Assembly: GCA_012934845.2 (NCBI GenBank)
Contig: WNNJ02001755.1
Span: 29,876-93,875, forward strand
Direction of reading: 5' to 3'
Length of the DNA: 64,000 nucleotides
From: Pomphorhynchus laevis
Lineage: Eukaryota > Acanthocephala > Palaeacanthocephala > Echinorhynchida > Pomphorhynchidae
Under the pieces are notes generated by a model. It searched no databases and was not told where the DNA came from. It was given only the letters and a program-made list of their open reading frames with translations. The translations under genes were made by a program, and so were the position numbers. Below are positions 1 through 10,565 of the stretch, one piece after another. How positions within the stretch are numbered: the first letter of the stretch is position 1; every line of letters begins with the position of its first letter.

Positions 1-206
1 TTTGTTGTTATACCTTCCCTGGGACACCCAATGGTGTACTCATAAATGAATCTCTGAGGAGGCATAAGCACCAGGCATCATTCTATATATCCTCATCAGA
101 CCAATACATAGTACCGAATTATTCTCGCAAATGCCTCATCCTGAGGAAAACATTGTGATTTTGTTGTATACCCTATTGGGTGTCCCAGAGCAGGTGTAAC
201 AACAAA
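1..206. repeat. Fold-back element with about 32-bp terminal inverted repeats
   Basis: The first 32 bases (starting tttgttgtta, ending gggacacccaat) recur as a reverse complement at 175-206 with about four mismatches. The roughly 140-bp interior has no open frame. The left arm starts at the window edge, so the true end may lie outside. This could be a MITE or the terminal repeat of a retroelement, and no target duplication can be checked. Confidence 0.6.
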
Positions 207-258
207 TTATATTTTATATATAGTAGCACAATACAAGATAGAATGTTTTATTGCGTTA

Positions 259-281
259 CTGACGAAGGGTACCCGAAAACG
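259..281 (+). ncRNA. Hammerhead-ribozyme-like core motif
   Basis: CTGACGA is followed by the self-complementary block GGGTACCC and then GAAAACG. This is the order of hammerhead boxes CUGANGA, stem II and GAAA. It is followed by an AT-rich tail with AATAAA. I could not find complementary strands for stem I, so this may be a remnant. Similar hairpin-GAAACG motifs occur at 18183-18205 and on the minus strand at 19793-19819 and 43851-43870. Confidence 0.35.
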
Positions 282-299
282 TTTTTAAATAAATCGTAA

Positions 300-1225
300 A
301 ATAAAGCAGTTAAATTTTATATACTGTATATTATATATACATTGTTAAATTTGTCATTACATTCTATATAATGATGTTGCTTGATAGATTGAACTTTGAT
401 TAACGACTTTCAGTCACCATGTCACTTATAGACATGTATATATAATATCGGCACATATATAATATTGGCACCCTTGATCCATACGGATCCAAATTTATGT
501 CTATAAAAAATAAGTTAACGCGCGAGTTCAAAATTCAAAATTTTAGGAATGTGAAAAGCCCTATTGTAGCTGCTATGCGTTCTTAAAAGCGAGTATAACT
601 AACTGTTAAAAGAAACCATTCGAATTGGGTCATTGTTAAAAATCCAAATGTAAAACGTTTTGCTCGCTGTAGCAGTTAAAGGGATCGCTGTTTACACCTT
701 CGACAAACAAATCGCTTTAGTTATAAAACAACAAATACGAATCAAATAGATAGAATTCTAGACGGTATCACGAATGCATAGAGACTTTGAATTTTACCGT
801 TGAAAGTAAACTTAAAGGTAAGGTTAATATTAAAATTGTTTTACTTTGATAAATAAATTATTTTTTTTCTAAAATAAAAAAAACTGGCATTTCCTTCAAG
901 GAGGTGTATTTACCGAAAGGAAAGCACTTTGTGAATCAGGATATAAAAGAATAAATTAATGCTGAATTACAAATTTTGTTTTTAATTAACAAATTAATTT
1001 TGGTTCCAACTTTCTTAATATATCACATAAAGTCTTCTTAGTCACGCTTAATTTTAAATTGCTAATTAGAATTCTATTCATAATACAAATATATAATTAT
1101 GTAAATTTATTTTTATAATTATCTGTAAAAAATAATTTTTATAATTGCAATATTTTGCTATAAGAAGTATTGACCGAGTTGTAATTTATTCCATTAGCTG
1201 AATTAATTTATTTTAATTTATTTAG
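300..1225. other. Anonymous AT-rich DNA
   Basis: No supported gene or repeat family was recognised. A short open stretch near 885-955 has no start codon or convincing splice sites. Confidence 0.4.
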
Positions 1226-1405
1226 CTAAATACTAAAAAACGTGGAGTAGATTTGATTGCAGCTAAGGTGAGTAAAAAGGTGAAATTACTACTAGATGAC
1301 GAAAACGAACGACGATCTAAACGGATTCGATCTACGATTGAAAAGCTAATCATACAAAGGAATGTGTGTCTTAAAGACATAAATCGGATAAATTGTCATC
1401 CCTGA
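1226..1405 (+). CDS. Possible terminal coding exon, 59 codons, unrecognised protein
   Basis: An open frame begins right after an acceptor-like sequence (AT-rich tract ending tttag at 1225) and runs 59 codons to TGA. The residues are strongly charged and rich in K, R, E and D, for example KKRGVDLIAAK and LLLDDENERRSKRIR. This is unlike the low-complexity translations of the surrounding DNA. There is no ATG at the front, so it would have to be the last exon of a spliced gene reading rightwards. I do not recognise the protein. The partner exon was not found; it may lie left of the window. A chance open frame is a real alternative because the length is modest. Confidence 0.35.
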   Translation, partial: LNTKKRGVDLIAAKVSKKVKLLLDDENERRSKRIRSTIEKLIIQRNVCLKDINRINCHP

Positions 1406-1494
1406 ATTAATTTTGATTGCATGTTCGTATTAATAAAGTAAAACTGCATTGAAATTGTGAACTAAATATTTTATCAAAAAATATTATTAAAATA

Positions 1495-2312
1495 TGATTG
1501 ATTGATTGATTCTTTATTAAATAAAAGTGAACATGTTATAAAATACAAACAAGCAACTATCTCTGCTTAATTTGTGTACAACTTCTTTAAATTTGATAAA
1601 AAATAAAAAAATATATAATAGTAAGGATCATTTGCAGCTGTGAAAAGGTAGGATAAACACTATTCAAGAAAAATTGTTTTACTTAGCTTTGGAGATTGAC
1701 AATTTACAACCTTCTGGATTTTCGACTCTGCTCTTCTAATGATCTAACAGCTTTGAATAGGAACGAAGATGAAAACTTTTCGATTCGAGGTGCTTTCAAT
1801 CCAAACTTTTTATGACCATACTTACTATGTTTAGTACAGTTAGTATGCCCGAAACAAAGTTTAAATAATTGGGATATAAACTCTATATTACGAGCGAGTT
1901 TGGTAAACGCCATGTTTAAAACTTCCGCGAGAGTAACTGCATTTTTTCTACAAATTAATTTTTTCTACAAATGCGCTCTGCGAAACTATGAATTTTTAAC
2001 ATTTTTTGAAAGTCTCGTGAGGCTACATTACAAAAAACGGGATATCCATAAACTAGTAATGATCTTACTAATGCAAAATATACAACCTCTAACTGAGTGG
2101 GAGAAGCTACAAATGCCGAAATGTGCCTTAGCAGATAATGTCGGCTACTGCATTTTATGACGACCTCATCAATATGACGAGACCAAGACAGGTTAGCGGT
2201 AAAATTATTGCCTAGTGTTTGAAGACTATTAACACGTTTCAGCCCATGATCGACTATCGATGGGCTATGTCGACTCTTTAGGTTGATATGCATAATTTTT
2301 GACTTTGATCTA
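1495..2312 (-). mobile_element. LINE 3' fragment (end of reverse transcriptase ORF, CR1/Jockey-like)
   Basis: Minus-strand frames at 2293-1955 read the region after the RT catalytic core: SKIMHINLKS, then LSWSRHIDEVV, then LEVVYFALVRSLLVYGYPVF. A second frame at 1913-1704 carries the typical end with RIEKFSSSFLFKAVRSLE. Reading is lost between them by frameshift and stops, so the copy is dead and 5'-truncated. At its 3' end there is AATAAAG followed by a short (AATC)n tract at 1512-1495. Such a microsatellite tail is known for CR1/L2-type LINEs, instead of poly(A). Confidence 0.75.
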
Positions 2313-2384
2313 TTATTATGATTTTTATTATTACTAATTATTATCTGATGGGAAGAAAAAGATTATTATCTAATGAAAGAAAAA

Positions 2385-2765
2385 TGCCAACTTCTTACTC
2401 AAAGCAGTAACCTATCTAAGGCAAGGTCTATATTCCAAAACGACAGAATTAAAATTATGACCTCAGGAATGCGAGTACTTGGGTCTGCTATTGGAGATAC
2501 AATAGCAGACAAAAAATGTCAACTTCTTACTTAAAGCAGTAACCTATCTGAGGCAAGGTCTATATTCCAAAACGACGAAATTAAAATTATGACCTCAGGA
2601 ATGCGAGTACTTGGGTCTGCTATTGGAGATACAATAGCAGACCAAAAATGCCAACTTCTTACTTAAAGCAGTAACCTATCTAAGGCAAGGTCTATATTCC
2701 AAAACGACAGAATTAAAATTATGACCTCAGGAATGCGAGTACTTGGGTCTGCTATTGGAGATATA
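2385..2765 (+). repeat. Tandem triplication, 132-bp period
   Basis: Three consecutive copies begin at 2385, 2517 and 2649. The spacing is exactly 132 bases both times, or 44 codons, so all copies stay in one frame of the RT-like fragment. Only a few bases differ between copies, so the amplification is recent relative to the decay of the fragment. The third copy runs into unique RT-like sequence at about 2765. Confidence 0.85.
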
Positions 2766-2945
2766 GCCTACACTGACAAATTTGTTAAGTCGAAGGTCAA
2801 AGAATGGAAGATGCTGGTAAGCAGACTAATCGAGATTGCAAAGGAGGAACCCCAAATTGCTTATGCCGCTTTTACACATTCGTTGCAATTCAAATGGGAC
2901 TTTATCATAGTTATTACTAGTTTATTACAAAGTTATTACTAGTTA
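2385..2945 (+). mobile_element. Retroelement RT fragment with internal 132-bp triplication
   Basis: The readable part (2721-2942) contains GMRVLGSAIGD, then FVKSKVKEWKMLVSRL and EPQIAYAAFTHSLQFKWDF. I recognise this layout from the region after the catalytic core of an RT family common in invertebrate genomes. The related minus-strand fragment at 46.9-48.5 kb has the same IAYACFTK-type motif. It is a short remnant with no terminal structures in place. Confidence 0.6.
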
Positions 2946-3085
2946 TTACTAGTTTGAACTTTCTTGGCTGCTTAATAAACTACTTACAATAAAATAACAT
3001 ACAATAAAATAACATACATGAAGCATCATTGGAACATCAAAGGAATTCTCGAAAATGCAAATTTCTGAAAACAAATACTGAACTC

Positions 3086-3420
3086 AAGGAACTTCTACGA
3101 ACTTCTACGCCCACTTCGAGAATAACGAACTTCTACGCCCACTTCGAGAATAACGAACTTCTACGCCCACTTCGAGAATAACGAACTTCTACGAACTTCT
3201 ACGTACTTCAAGGAACTTCTACGAACTTCTACGCCCACTTCGAGAATAACGAACTTCTACGAACCTCCACTTCACAACGAACTTCTACGCCCACTTCGAG
3301 AATAAACGAACTTCTACTCCGCACTTCGAGAATAAACGAACTTCTAACAACGAACTTCTACGCCGCACTTCTGCAACGAACTTCGTTTCACTACAACGAA
3401 CTTATACAATCAAACTGCGT
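3086..3420 (+). repeat. Tandem monomers forming the LINE 5' region
   Basis: Repeats of about 27 bp with consensus aacttctacg, cccacttcgagaataa and cgaacttc occupy the leader just ahead of the LINE ORF1. They mix a short form (aacttctacg alone) with the full form, about ten units in all. Monomeric 5' repeats with promoter activity are known for mouse L1 and some other LINEs; a promoter role here is inference. Confidence 0.75.
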
Positions 3421-3503
3421 TTTAATATCGACAATCGTCGACTGTTCACTACATCGAACTTCTGTGGACAACGAGCGATTACTTGCACAAATTTGGAGCA
3501 ACA

Positions 3504-4581
3504 ATGACAGTTCCAGATCGATGTTGTTCATGCAATGGGCCGCATGCGGTGTGCAAGAATTGTGTGTGTCAAGGCGGGTAGAGCTTGTCGTGATTGCTTT
3601 CCGGCACAACGTTGTGGTAATCGCCTTGTGAGTTCCCCATGCTTAGATACAGTAGACCCTGCAGCTCCTAGTGAAAGTCTTTCGGACAGAGTTATTTCTC
3701 TTGCTTCCCAGGTTGTTCCCAGTTTACATCTTGATACCGAGATTTACGTCACGTTGTTCATGGAATGTTCTTCGGAGGGTTGTTTGTTACGTTCTTCCGT
3801 TAAAGCTCCAAGAAATGTATCCAGAGAGTTCTTTCTTCGTGACTTCTTATGCGGCCAGTGTGCTGCCAAGAAGGTTTCGAATTTGATCAACGTAGCTCAA
3901 AACAACATAAGACGCATAGAAACACTTGAACACGAGATAAAAGAGTTATTTGCCATTTCGGAGGGACCATCGACTAAAGGGGTTAGCGCAGTACTAAGTC
4001 ATCCAGATACTTCGGTTGGCAAGCCTCTATCGTTTTCCAACGTAGTACAACGTATGGTCACACGAACTGTTCTAGCTGCCAATAGTTTGTCGAAGGATGC
4101 TCCTCCTCTCGAGGTTATTCAGGAAGTTGATCGACAGGCTCGTAGAGCTCGTAACGTTATTATTCGAGGTCTACCGGTTGCTTCTAATGAGGTGGAGAAT
4201 GTTCAGGCGTTGCTTGCATCGTTGGACATTCAGCTGGACAAAAATATTTCGATTGGGGTGCACCGCTTTCGGGCTCAGAAGAGTGATTCACCACTTTGGC
4301 TTTTACTCACAACTAACGAAGCGGTTAGTACATTAATTCTGAAGCGAGGAAGATGCTTAAAAGACTCTGAGCTCTTCCAAAATGTATACGTCAGTGCTGA
4401 CCTCTCCCCAGCGGAACGTGATGCGCGTAACATCCTTCTCGATCAACTTAAGGTGGCGAGGGAAAACAATACGTCAGTTCGCTTTGTGATCCGTAACAAT
4501 AAAGTGGTACGCTTAGGAACACGTTTGGAATCATCTACTGGGGAAAATGGGATAGGGCAGTCACAGTTGCCCCTCATATGA
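3504..4581 (+). CDS. LINE ORF1 protein (Cys-rich N-terminus, RNA-binding region)
   Basis: ORF1 proteins bind the element's RNA and form the RNP needed for retrotransposition. The natural start is probably ATG 3504, which opens a Cys-rich segment (CCSCNGPHAVCKNC). A one-base frameshift near 3575 moves the frame to the long ORF 3535-4581, which continues with ACRDC. Further on there is a helical, coiled-coil-like stretch (about residues 115-140 of the long ORF: NNIRRIETLEHEIKEL). It is followed by an RRM-like region with RNVIIRGLP (about residues 205-215) and then VYVSADLSPAERDARN. The ORF ends in TGA at 4579-4581, and ORF2 continues in the same frame. Confidence 0.75.
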
Positions 4582-7099
4582 CAATCACAAACTTTTCCTC
4601 GTGCAGCGTCAGATTCTTGCCTTCGTCGTCTTTTATTATTTAACGTGGAAGGTCTTGAAACTCTTATGAATGAAGGATTTGCTAGTTATTTGACCTCCTT
4701 TGATATTGCAGTTCTATTGGAGACTTTCACAACATCGCCGGTAAAATTAAACTCATTTTATTGCTTTGAAATTCTGGCCACTCTTGGTGATCGCGGTCGA
4801 CCTAGTGGAGGTGTTATTTTGGCAATCAATGGTTCTTTTAGTGAGTGGTCTTACAAAACATTCGAGAATTCAGTTTATTTGGACACTCCGAGCATTGTCA
4901 TTATCGCCTGCTACTTCAAGCCGTCGTTAGACGCTTCTGATATTATTAATGAGTTGTCTGAGATTCTCTTAAACTCATCTCGTAATAAACCCATAGTTGT
5001 TGCCGGTGACTTCAACGCTACCTCTTCTAGATCCCCTCTGAAGCTTAATTTACTAAAGGAATTCTTCTTTTCGCACAATCTAACTCTTCACGTTCCTATC
5101 GAGGGTTGGACTTATGAAATGGGTGAAACTAGGAGCTGTCTAGATTTAATATTCTCGAACGTTGGTATTCATGATACATGCTTAGATTTCGATGTAGCAT
5201 GGGCTTTACGACGAAAACATAAACCGGTAATTTGTGTCATTGAAGAATTCTCAACTTCACTAAGTGATTTTTGTCCCGTCCAACCCAAGAGTAGGCGGAT
5301 CGTTGTCGACGCCATTAACTTTAGTCATTTGAATGAATCTAAGCGACTCTTGTTGGGTGGTGATCTAGCGGCCAGTTACACTATGCTTCACCAAACACTG
5401 TTACGCGCGTGTAATAATATCCGACATAATGGAAGCCGATCGTATCGACTACCAAACCATTTAAAAATTTTGCAGAGGATGCTACTCTCATTCTACAAGA
5501 CTAATGAATTTTCATTGTCCAGGACGGATTTTGTGACTCTGCGTAGATTTTATAATAAGAGTACTAGACAATTCAGGCTGAATGTGCTTAGACGAGAAGA
5601 ACAGATAATGCTTCTAAGAGCTGAGGTCGCTCCATGGCTAGCACGCCCCAAAACTTGTAAACTTGCCTCTAAGTTTCCTTTAGAAGATTTACGCAAGCAT
5701 TTCGCTGAAATTTTGGCCTCGTCTAATTCTAATTCCTTCGATCCTAAAGAATGCAATCTCTATTGTCCTATCACGGACCATGATCCGCTCAATTCTCCCT
5801 TTAGCCTAGCTGAAATTAAGAGCTGTCTCTCTAATATGGCTACTAGAAAGGCTGCTGGAATTGATCAACTGTGCGTTGAACATATTAATGAGACTTTCGG
5901 ATTGGTCGCTGACTACTGGATATTCTTTTATAACGCGATTCTTAGGGGTTGGCCTATACCAAATGGCTGGCGTGACAGCATTATCAAAGTGTTGTTCAAA
6001 GGTTCGGGAGATCCTTCGTGTCGAGATTCTTATAGAGGGATAGCTCTACTAAATCATTCGTATAAAGTTCTATCTAATTTGATGGCCGTACGTTTGTCGA
6101 GATTTCGTAGTTTTCTTCTTCCTCCAGAGCAACATGGATTTCGTATAAATCATTCTACTATGAGTGCTCTCTCAGTTCTTCGGTCACTTGTTCTCGATAC
6201 TTTTGATAAGCATTCATCTTTGTATAGCATTTTTGTTGATTTTGCGAAAGCGTTCGACTCGATTGATAGAACCTTGCTATTAACCAAGCTTCATGAGAGA
6301 GTAAATGTTCATGGAGACTTTCTATTTCTTCTTGAAAGAATATTGCGTCCTAGTTTGATGCGCATTTACGACGGAGTTAATTATTCGGGCCCTTTGACTG
6401 CTAGTCGTGGAGTCCAGCAAGGAGATCCTCTCAGCCCGCTGTTATTTTCCTTCTTCTTGATGGATCTCCCAGATCATGTTCGTTTCGCCGCTTCCAATGT
6501 AGTGCCAATTTTATATGCTGACGATCTTGCCTTAATAACGTTGGATAGATGCTCAGCACAATCAGCCATTACAGCTCTCGTTGAGTTTTGTCTGACAAAT
6601 AAAATAGTGATCAACACTTCCAAAACGAAAATTATAAAATTTCGGCGAGGTGCTCTTTCTGAATGCAACATCGATAGAATTTGTTAATTCGTATCGATAT
6701 CTAGGGTTTGAACTCTCATCTCGGTGGTGTTTCAGAAGCCACTTATTGCGCCAATCGGCGAAAGTTGTAACGTCAGCTTATACGGCATCGAAGCTTGGTC
6801 TTATGTCCTTCGAAGGCGCGATCAAATACTTTGATGTGATGTTGCTTCCGATTCTGAGTTACGGGATTCGATGCTTTTGGTCGGATTTGACCTTAGGAGA
6901 TTTTCAGATCATTGATAAATGTTTTTGGCGCTACCTAAAAAGGTTATTAGGAGTATCATCGAAGTGTTCTTCTACAGCTGTTGCGGTGCTTAGTAAATCG
7001 ATACCACTCTCGGTCAAACTTTGCAATCGATTTCGCCTTGGTGAAACCACAGCGTATTTGGAAGCCCGACGGCTATTCGATAACAAAATACTTTTATAA
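4582..7099 (+). CDS. LINE ORF2: APE endonuclease plus reverse transcriptase (frameshifted near the 3' end)
   Basis: The open frame follows the ORF1 stop directly. FNVEGL near 4639 marks the start of the endonuclease. GDFNA (about 5002) and SCLDLIFSN (about 5137) are endonuclease motifs. RT motifs follow: an ITRRAAG-type box read here as TRKAAGIDQL, then FVDFAKAFDSID, GVQQGDPLSPLLF and the catalytic YADD within LYADDLALIT (about 6512). The frame stops at 6687. The C-terminal part continues in another frame (6650-7099, FVNSYRYLGFELSS onward), so one frameshift separates RT from its thumb region. The first ATG in frame is 4666, but homology begins upstream of it. Translation therefore probably depends on coupling to ORF1. 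Confidence 0.85.
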
Positions 7100-7325
7100 T
7101 TTTATAAAATTTATAAAATTATAAAATTTAGCCGCTAAAGGTCAATTATTGACGTTAAAGTGTTAAGACCGTTTTCCTCTTTACACGCAAATATCCAGTC
7201 GTTGTACGCATTTAGGTTGGGTGAGATTGGTTGTTCAAAGATGGTAATTATCTCTACATACGTAATTCTGTAATTTATAATTAGGGCAACATGGTACTTT
7301 CCATCTCTAAATTAAAAAAAAAACA

Positions 7326-9779
7326 AAATTATCGAACTAATATCGTATTTAATATAAAGATTCTTGTAGATACTTCGATAATTATTTTTAACGAGAGAGA
7401 AAGCTTGAAACTGATTTAAATTAGAAAGTGTGAAATGATTTCTTATTTAAAGACTCTATTTTAGAAAAAATAATTTACAATAAATTATTTTAATATTGTG
7501 TTATCATTTTGTTGCCAATTTATGTTTCTAATCAAATTGTTTTGCTTATTTTGCAGCAATAAGACCACAAATACAAAGAATAATATTTTTCATAATATAT
7601 TTTGTTTCCAATTTTTGCATATTTTAGATATTTAAGTAAAAATATATGGTTATAAAAATAAAAATATTAAAAACGTATGATATTCGTTCACAGTTATTTC
7701 AAACTTTTGTTTACAGTTATTTTGATGTTTAATGATCCACTCTTAAACATACTGGAATATGTTTTAACGGAACTTGCGAGTTCTATTAAACAACCATTAA
7801 ATTTATATTAAAGTTTCATTTTAAGAATTCTTAATCGCATATAAAAATGGAATTTCTAAATTTCATCTTATTATTCTAAATTAGCATTTAAATTTTTTAT
7901 TTAAAGTTCAATACTTGGATTTTGAACTATATTTGATATACTTCATTCTTTATATTTGCTATTTATTGATTAAAAGAAATATTTTTTATATTCACTTTGT
8001 TCGATATCCAAACTAATAAACATATCAGCATAATTTACATAATTTATCAGCATAATATTCATTCTGACTGTTTTAGTAACTGTTTTTGTAACTGTATAGA
8101 GAGAGCAGCGTTGAGATTATCACTACTATTTGACTTAGAGATTGTTCAACAGTCGATAATGTTTCTCTCGTGTTTCACAACTAAATTCAAAACTAAAATT
8201 AATTTTGGCACAAGTAATCAACAAATTTAATATTTTTAATTTTAAAATTAATAAAATAATCTGTATATGTGCTGCATACATTTGTACGTTGATTTTATTT
8301 TTGCAGTTGGTGATATATCGAACCACACCCTTGATACGAATGAGAAGTTTATACACAACAGTATGTAGCTTAGAACCTCCGTCGATATTATATAGATTAG
8401 TCGTTGATTCACAAAATCTTCTAGTTGACTATTTTTAATTTCCTAAAATTCATGTCCAGTTTAGATTCATTGCTTTTAGTAATTCATTCATTTCAAGAAA
8501 GTAACAATTATTCAAGTTTTCTATGTTAGTTTTTTAAAGCGACGTTTATTATAATAAGTTTATTACATTTTGCTTTTAATAAATTTCAAATTTACAAACT
8601 TTGTATTTTTACAAAGTGTGATTATTGTCTGATAAAACTGTAATATGTTATAAGTTGATGATTAATTTAAAATTAATGGCTCAGAACAATTAAAAATTGT
8701 TTTATTTATTTTGTTGAAAAGTACAAAATCATATTTGTTGATCTGAATGTAAGTTACGAGCATCCTTTTAATAATTACCAAGCATTTAATAAATCACGCA
8801 ATAAAAGAGCTTTTTGCAGTAACACTTTGTGTCAATATAATTTCAAGCTGATGTGTCCCATGTGACTTTAATTCAGAATTTAAGTAATGGTAATATCATA
8901 AATATTTAAATATTAACAAAATAGGCTTGTGCAGCGTGCTTTGTGTAACTAAAACTCCAACACCCATAAATGAATTTGTCCAAATTTGTCTAATTTTACA
9001 AGACAGTCGTCAATTGCAACGGGGAATGTCGTTGTTGAAAATATAGACATTCAAACATTTATACATACGGGCATGATCTTGTGCTAACTTTGAAACAAAC
9101 AACATAGAGTACATTCAATAAGACACTTTATACCGAATAAAAGTGTAAGATTACAGTATAGATAGAAAAAATATTGATTTACTTATTATCAAATCTTATT
9201 TATACGGAAGAATTACATTATATTAAATAACTTCTGTAAATGAAATATTTCACCAATATGAAACCAAATTTTTTTTGTCATAAAAGCACTGGTATTATCA
9301 TATACTAAAGTATATTTAAGGTATTATAAATATAAAAAATTAAATTCACATATTTGGATATAATATCCTGAAAATTGAAGTTTACCAGTTCCTAATTTAC
9401 CAATTAGGAATTAAAGAGAAACTAACAAAATGCAAATACAACTGATTATCAAATGAGGAACAGATTCAGATTATCAAATCTGAATATAGTTTGCTATATT
9501 TAAATATTTTTTTATTTTTATATATTTTAAAAAACATTTATTTTTGAAACAATAACTTTTGATTTATGTTTAAATATACTTTCGCAAATTCTATAAGAAA
9601 AATATTTCTCTTTTCATACGACAAAATTCTCGACAATACTCGTTTTGACGAATTTTAACAAAATTGCGAAATATTATCTATACTTGAAAAATAACATTTA
9701 AATATTATTTATATTTAAAAAACTGAAATATAATTTATCATTAAGATAAATAGCAATTAGATAATGCTGACACAATTTA
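7326..9779. other. Anonymous AT-rich DNA
   Basis: No element or gene is recognised apart from a weak exon candidate at 8307-8360, listed separately. The open frames around 8.0-8.4 kb are low-complexity. Confidence 0.4.
8307..8360 (+). CDS. Weak micro-exon candidate, 54 nt
   Basis: A good acceptor (gattttatttttgcag, ending 8306) and a donor gtatgt at 8361 bracket 54 bases. Two frames are open; one reads GDISNHTLDTNEKFIHN. There is no recognised homology and no partner exon. The case rests on splice signals alone. Confidence 0.2.
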
Positions 9780-10565
9780 AATAAACTAATAAACATTGCA
9801 TCGTCTTTACAATAAAGTAAAGCCGATTAACGACCCTGATAATATAGTCGGTAATAAATAATCAACTATAGTAAACCATATCGACTAATTAACCTTGAAT
9901 CGGCTTTATATTAAAGTAAAGCCAATTACCGACACTGATTATATATCGGTAATAAATAATTAACTATACCAAGCCATATCCATTACTAAACATCGAATAG
10001 TCTTTATATTAAACTAAAGCCGATTAGTGAATATAATAATATGGTCGGTAAATAATCAACTATAGTAAACCGTATTTACTAATAAACCTGGAATCGTCTT
10101 TACAATATAGTAAAGCCAATTACCGACCCCGATAATATGATCGGTAATAAATAATCAACTATGGTAAACCATATCGACTAATTAACCTTGAATCGGCTTT
10201 ATATTAAGGTAAAGCCGATTACCAAACATAAACTTATAGTCAATAATTATCATATCCACTCAAAAATATATCCACTCATATCCATAGTATAACAATATCC
10301 ACTCATAAACATCGAATAGTGTTTATATTAAAGTAAAGCCGATTACTGAATCTAATAATATGGTCGGTAATAAATAAACAACTATAGTAAACCATATTTA
10401 CTAATAAACCTCGAATCGTCTTTATTTAAAAACTAAACCGATTAGCGACCCTGATAGCATGGTCAGTAATAAATAAACTACAGTAAACTATATCCAGTAA
10501 TAAACCTAGAATCGTGTTTATATTAAAGTAAAGTCGAGTACAGAAGTATAGTATTGAATTAGTAA
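9780..10565. repeat. Degenerate satellite, about 99-bp monomer, eight copies
   Basis: The block taaagccgatt recurs in varied form at about 9818, 9917, 10015, 10111, 10210, 10334, 10434 and 10529. Spacing is 95-100 bp, apart from one 124-bp step that contains a small insertion. Each monomer carries two potential hairpins: aatcggcttta facing taaagccgatt, and cgacc facing ggtcg. Copies differ noticeably, so the array is not recent. Confidence 0.8.

Larger units (their letters stand above)
3086..7325 (+). mobile_element. Near-full-length APE-type LINE with two ORFs
   Basis: The element comprises a monomeric 5' region, ORF1 (about 3504-4581), ORF2 with APE endonuclease and reverse transcriptase (4582-7099), about 220 bp of 3' sequence and a short A-rich tract near 7311-7325. 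The Cys-rich ORF1 start and the ORF2 motifs resemble LINEs of the CR1/Jockey superlineage; I do not assign a named family. Long intact frames suggest a fairly young copy. Two frameshifts (near 3575 and near 6660-6687) make it non-functional as it stands. No clear target-site duplication was seen. Confidence 0.85.

Noticed and set aside
7997-8438. Overlapping 73-77-codon frames on both strands
   Set aside because: Low-complexity AT-rich translations that overlap each other; no motif.
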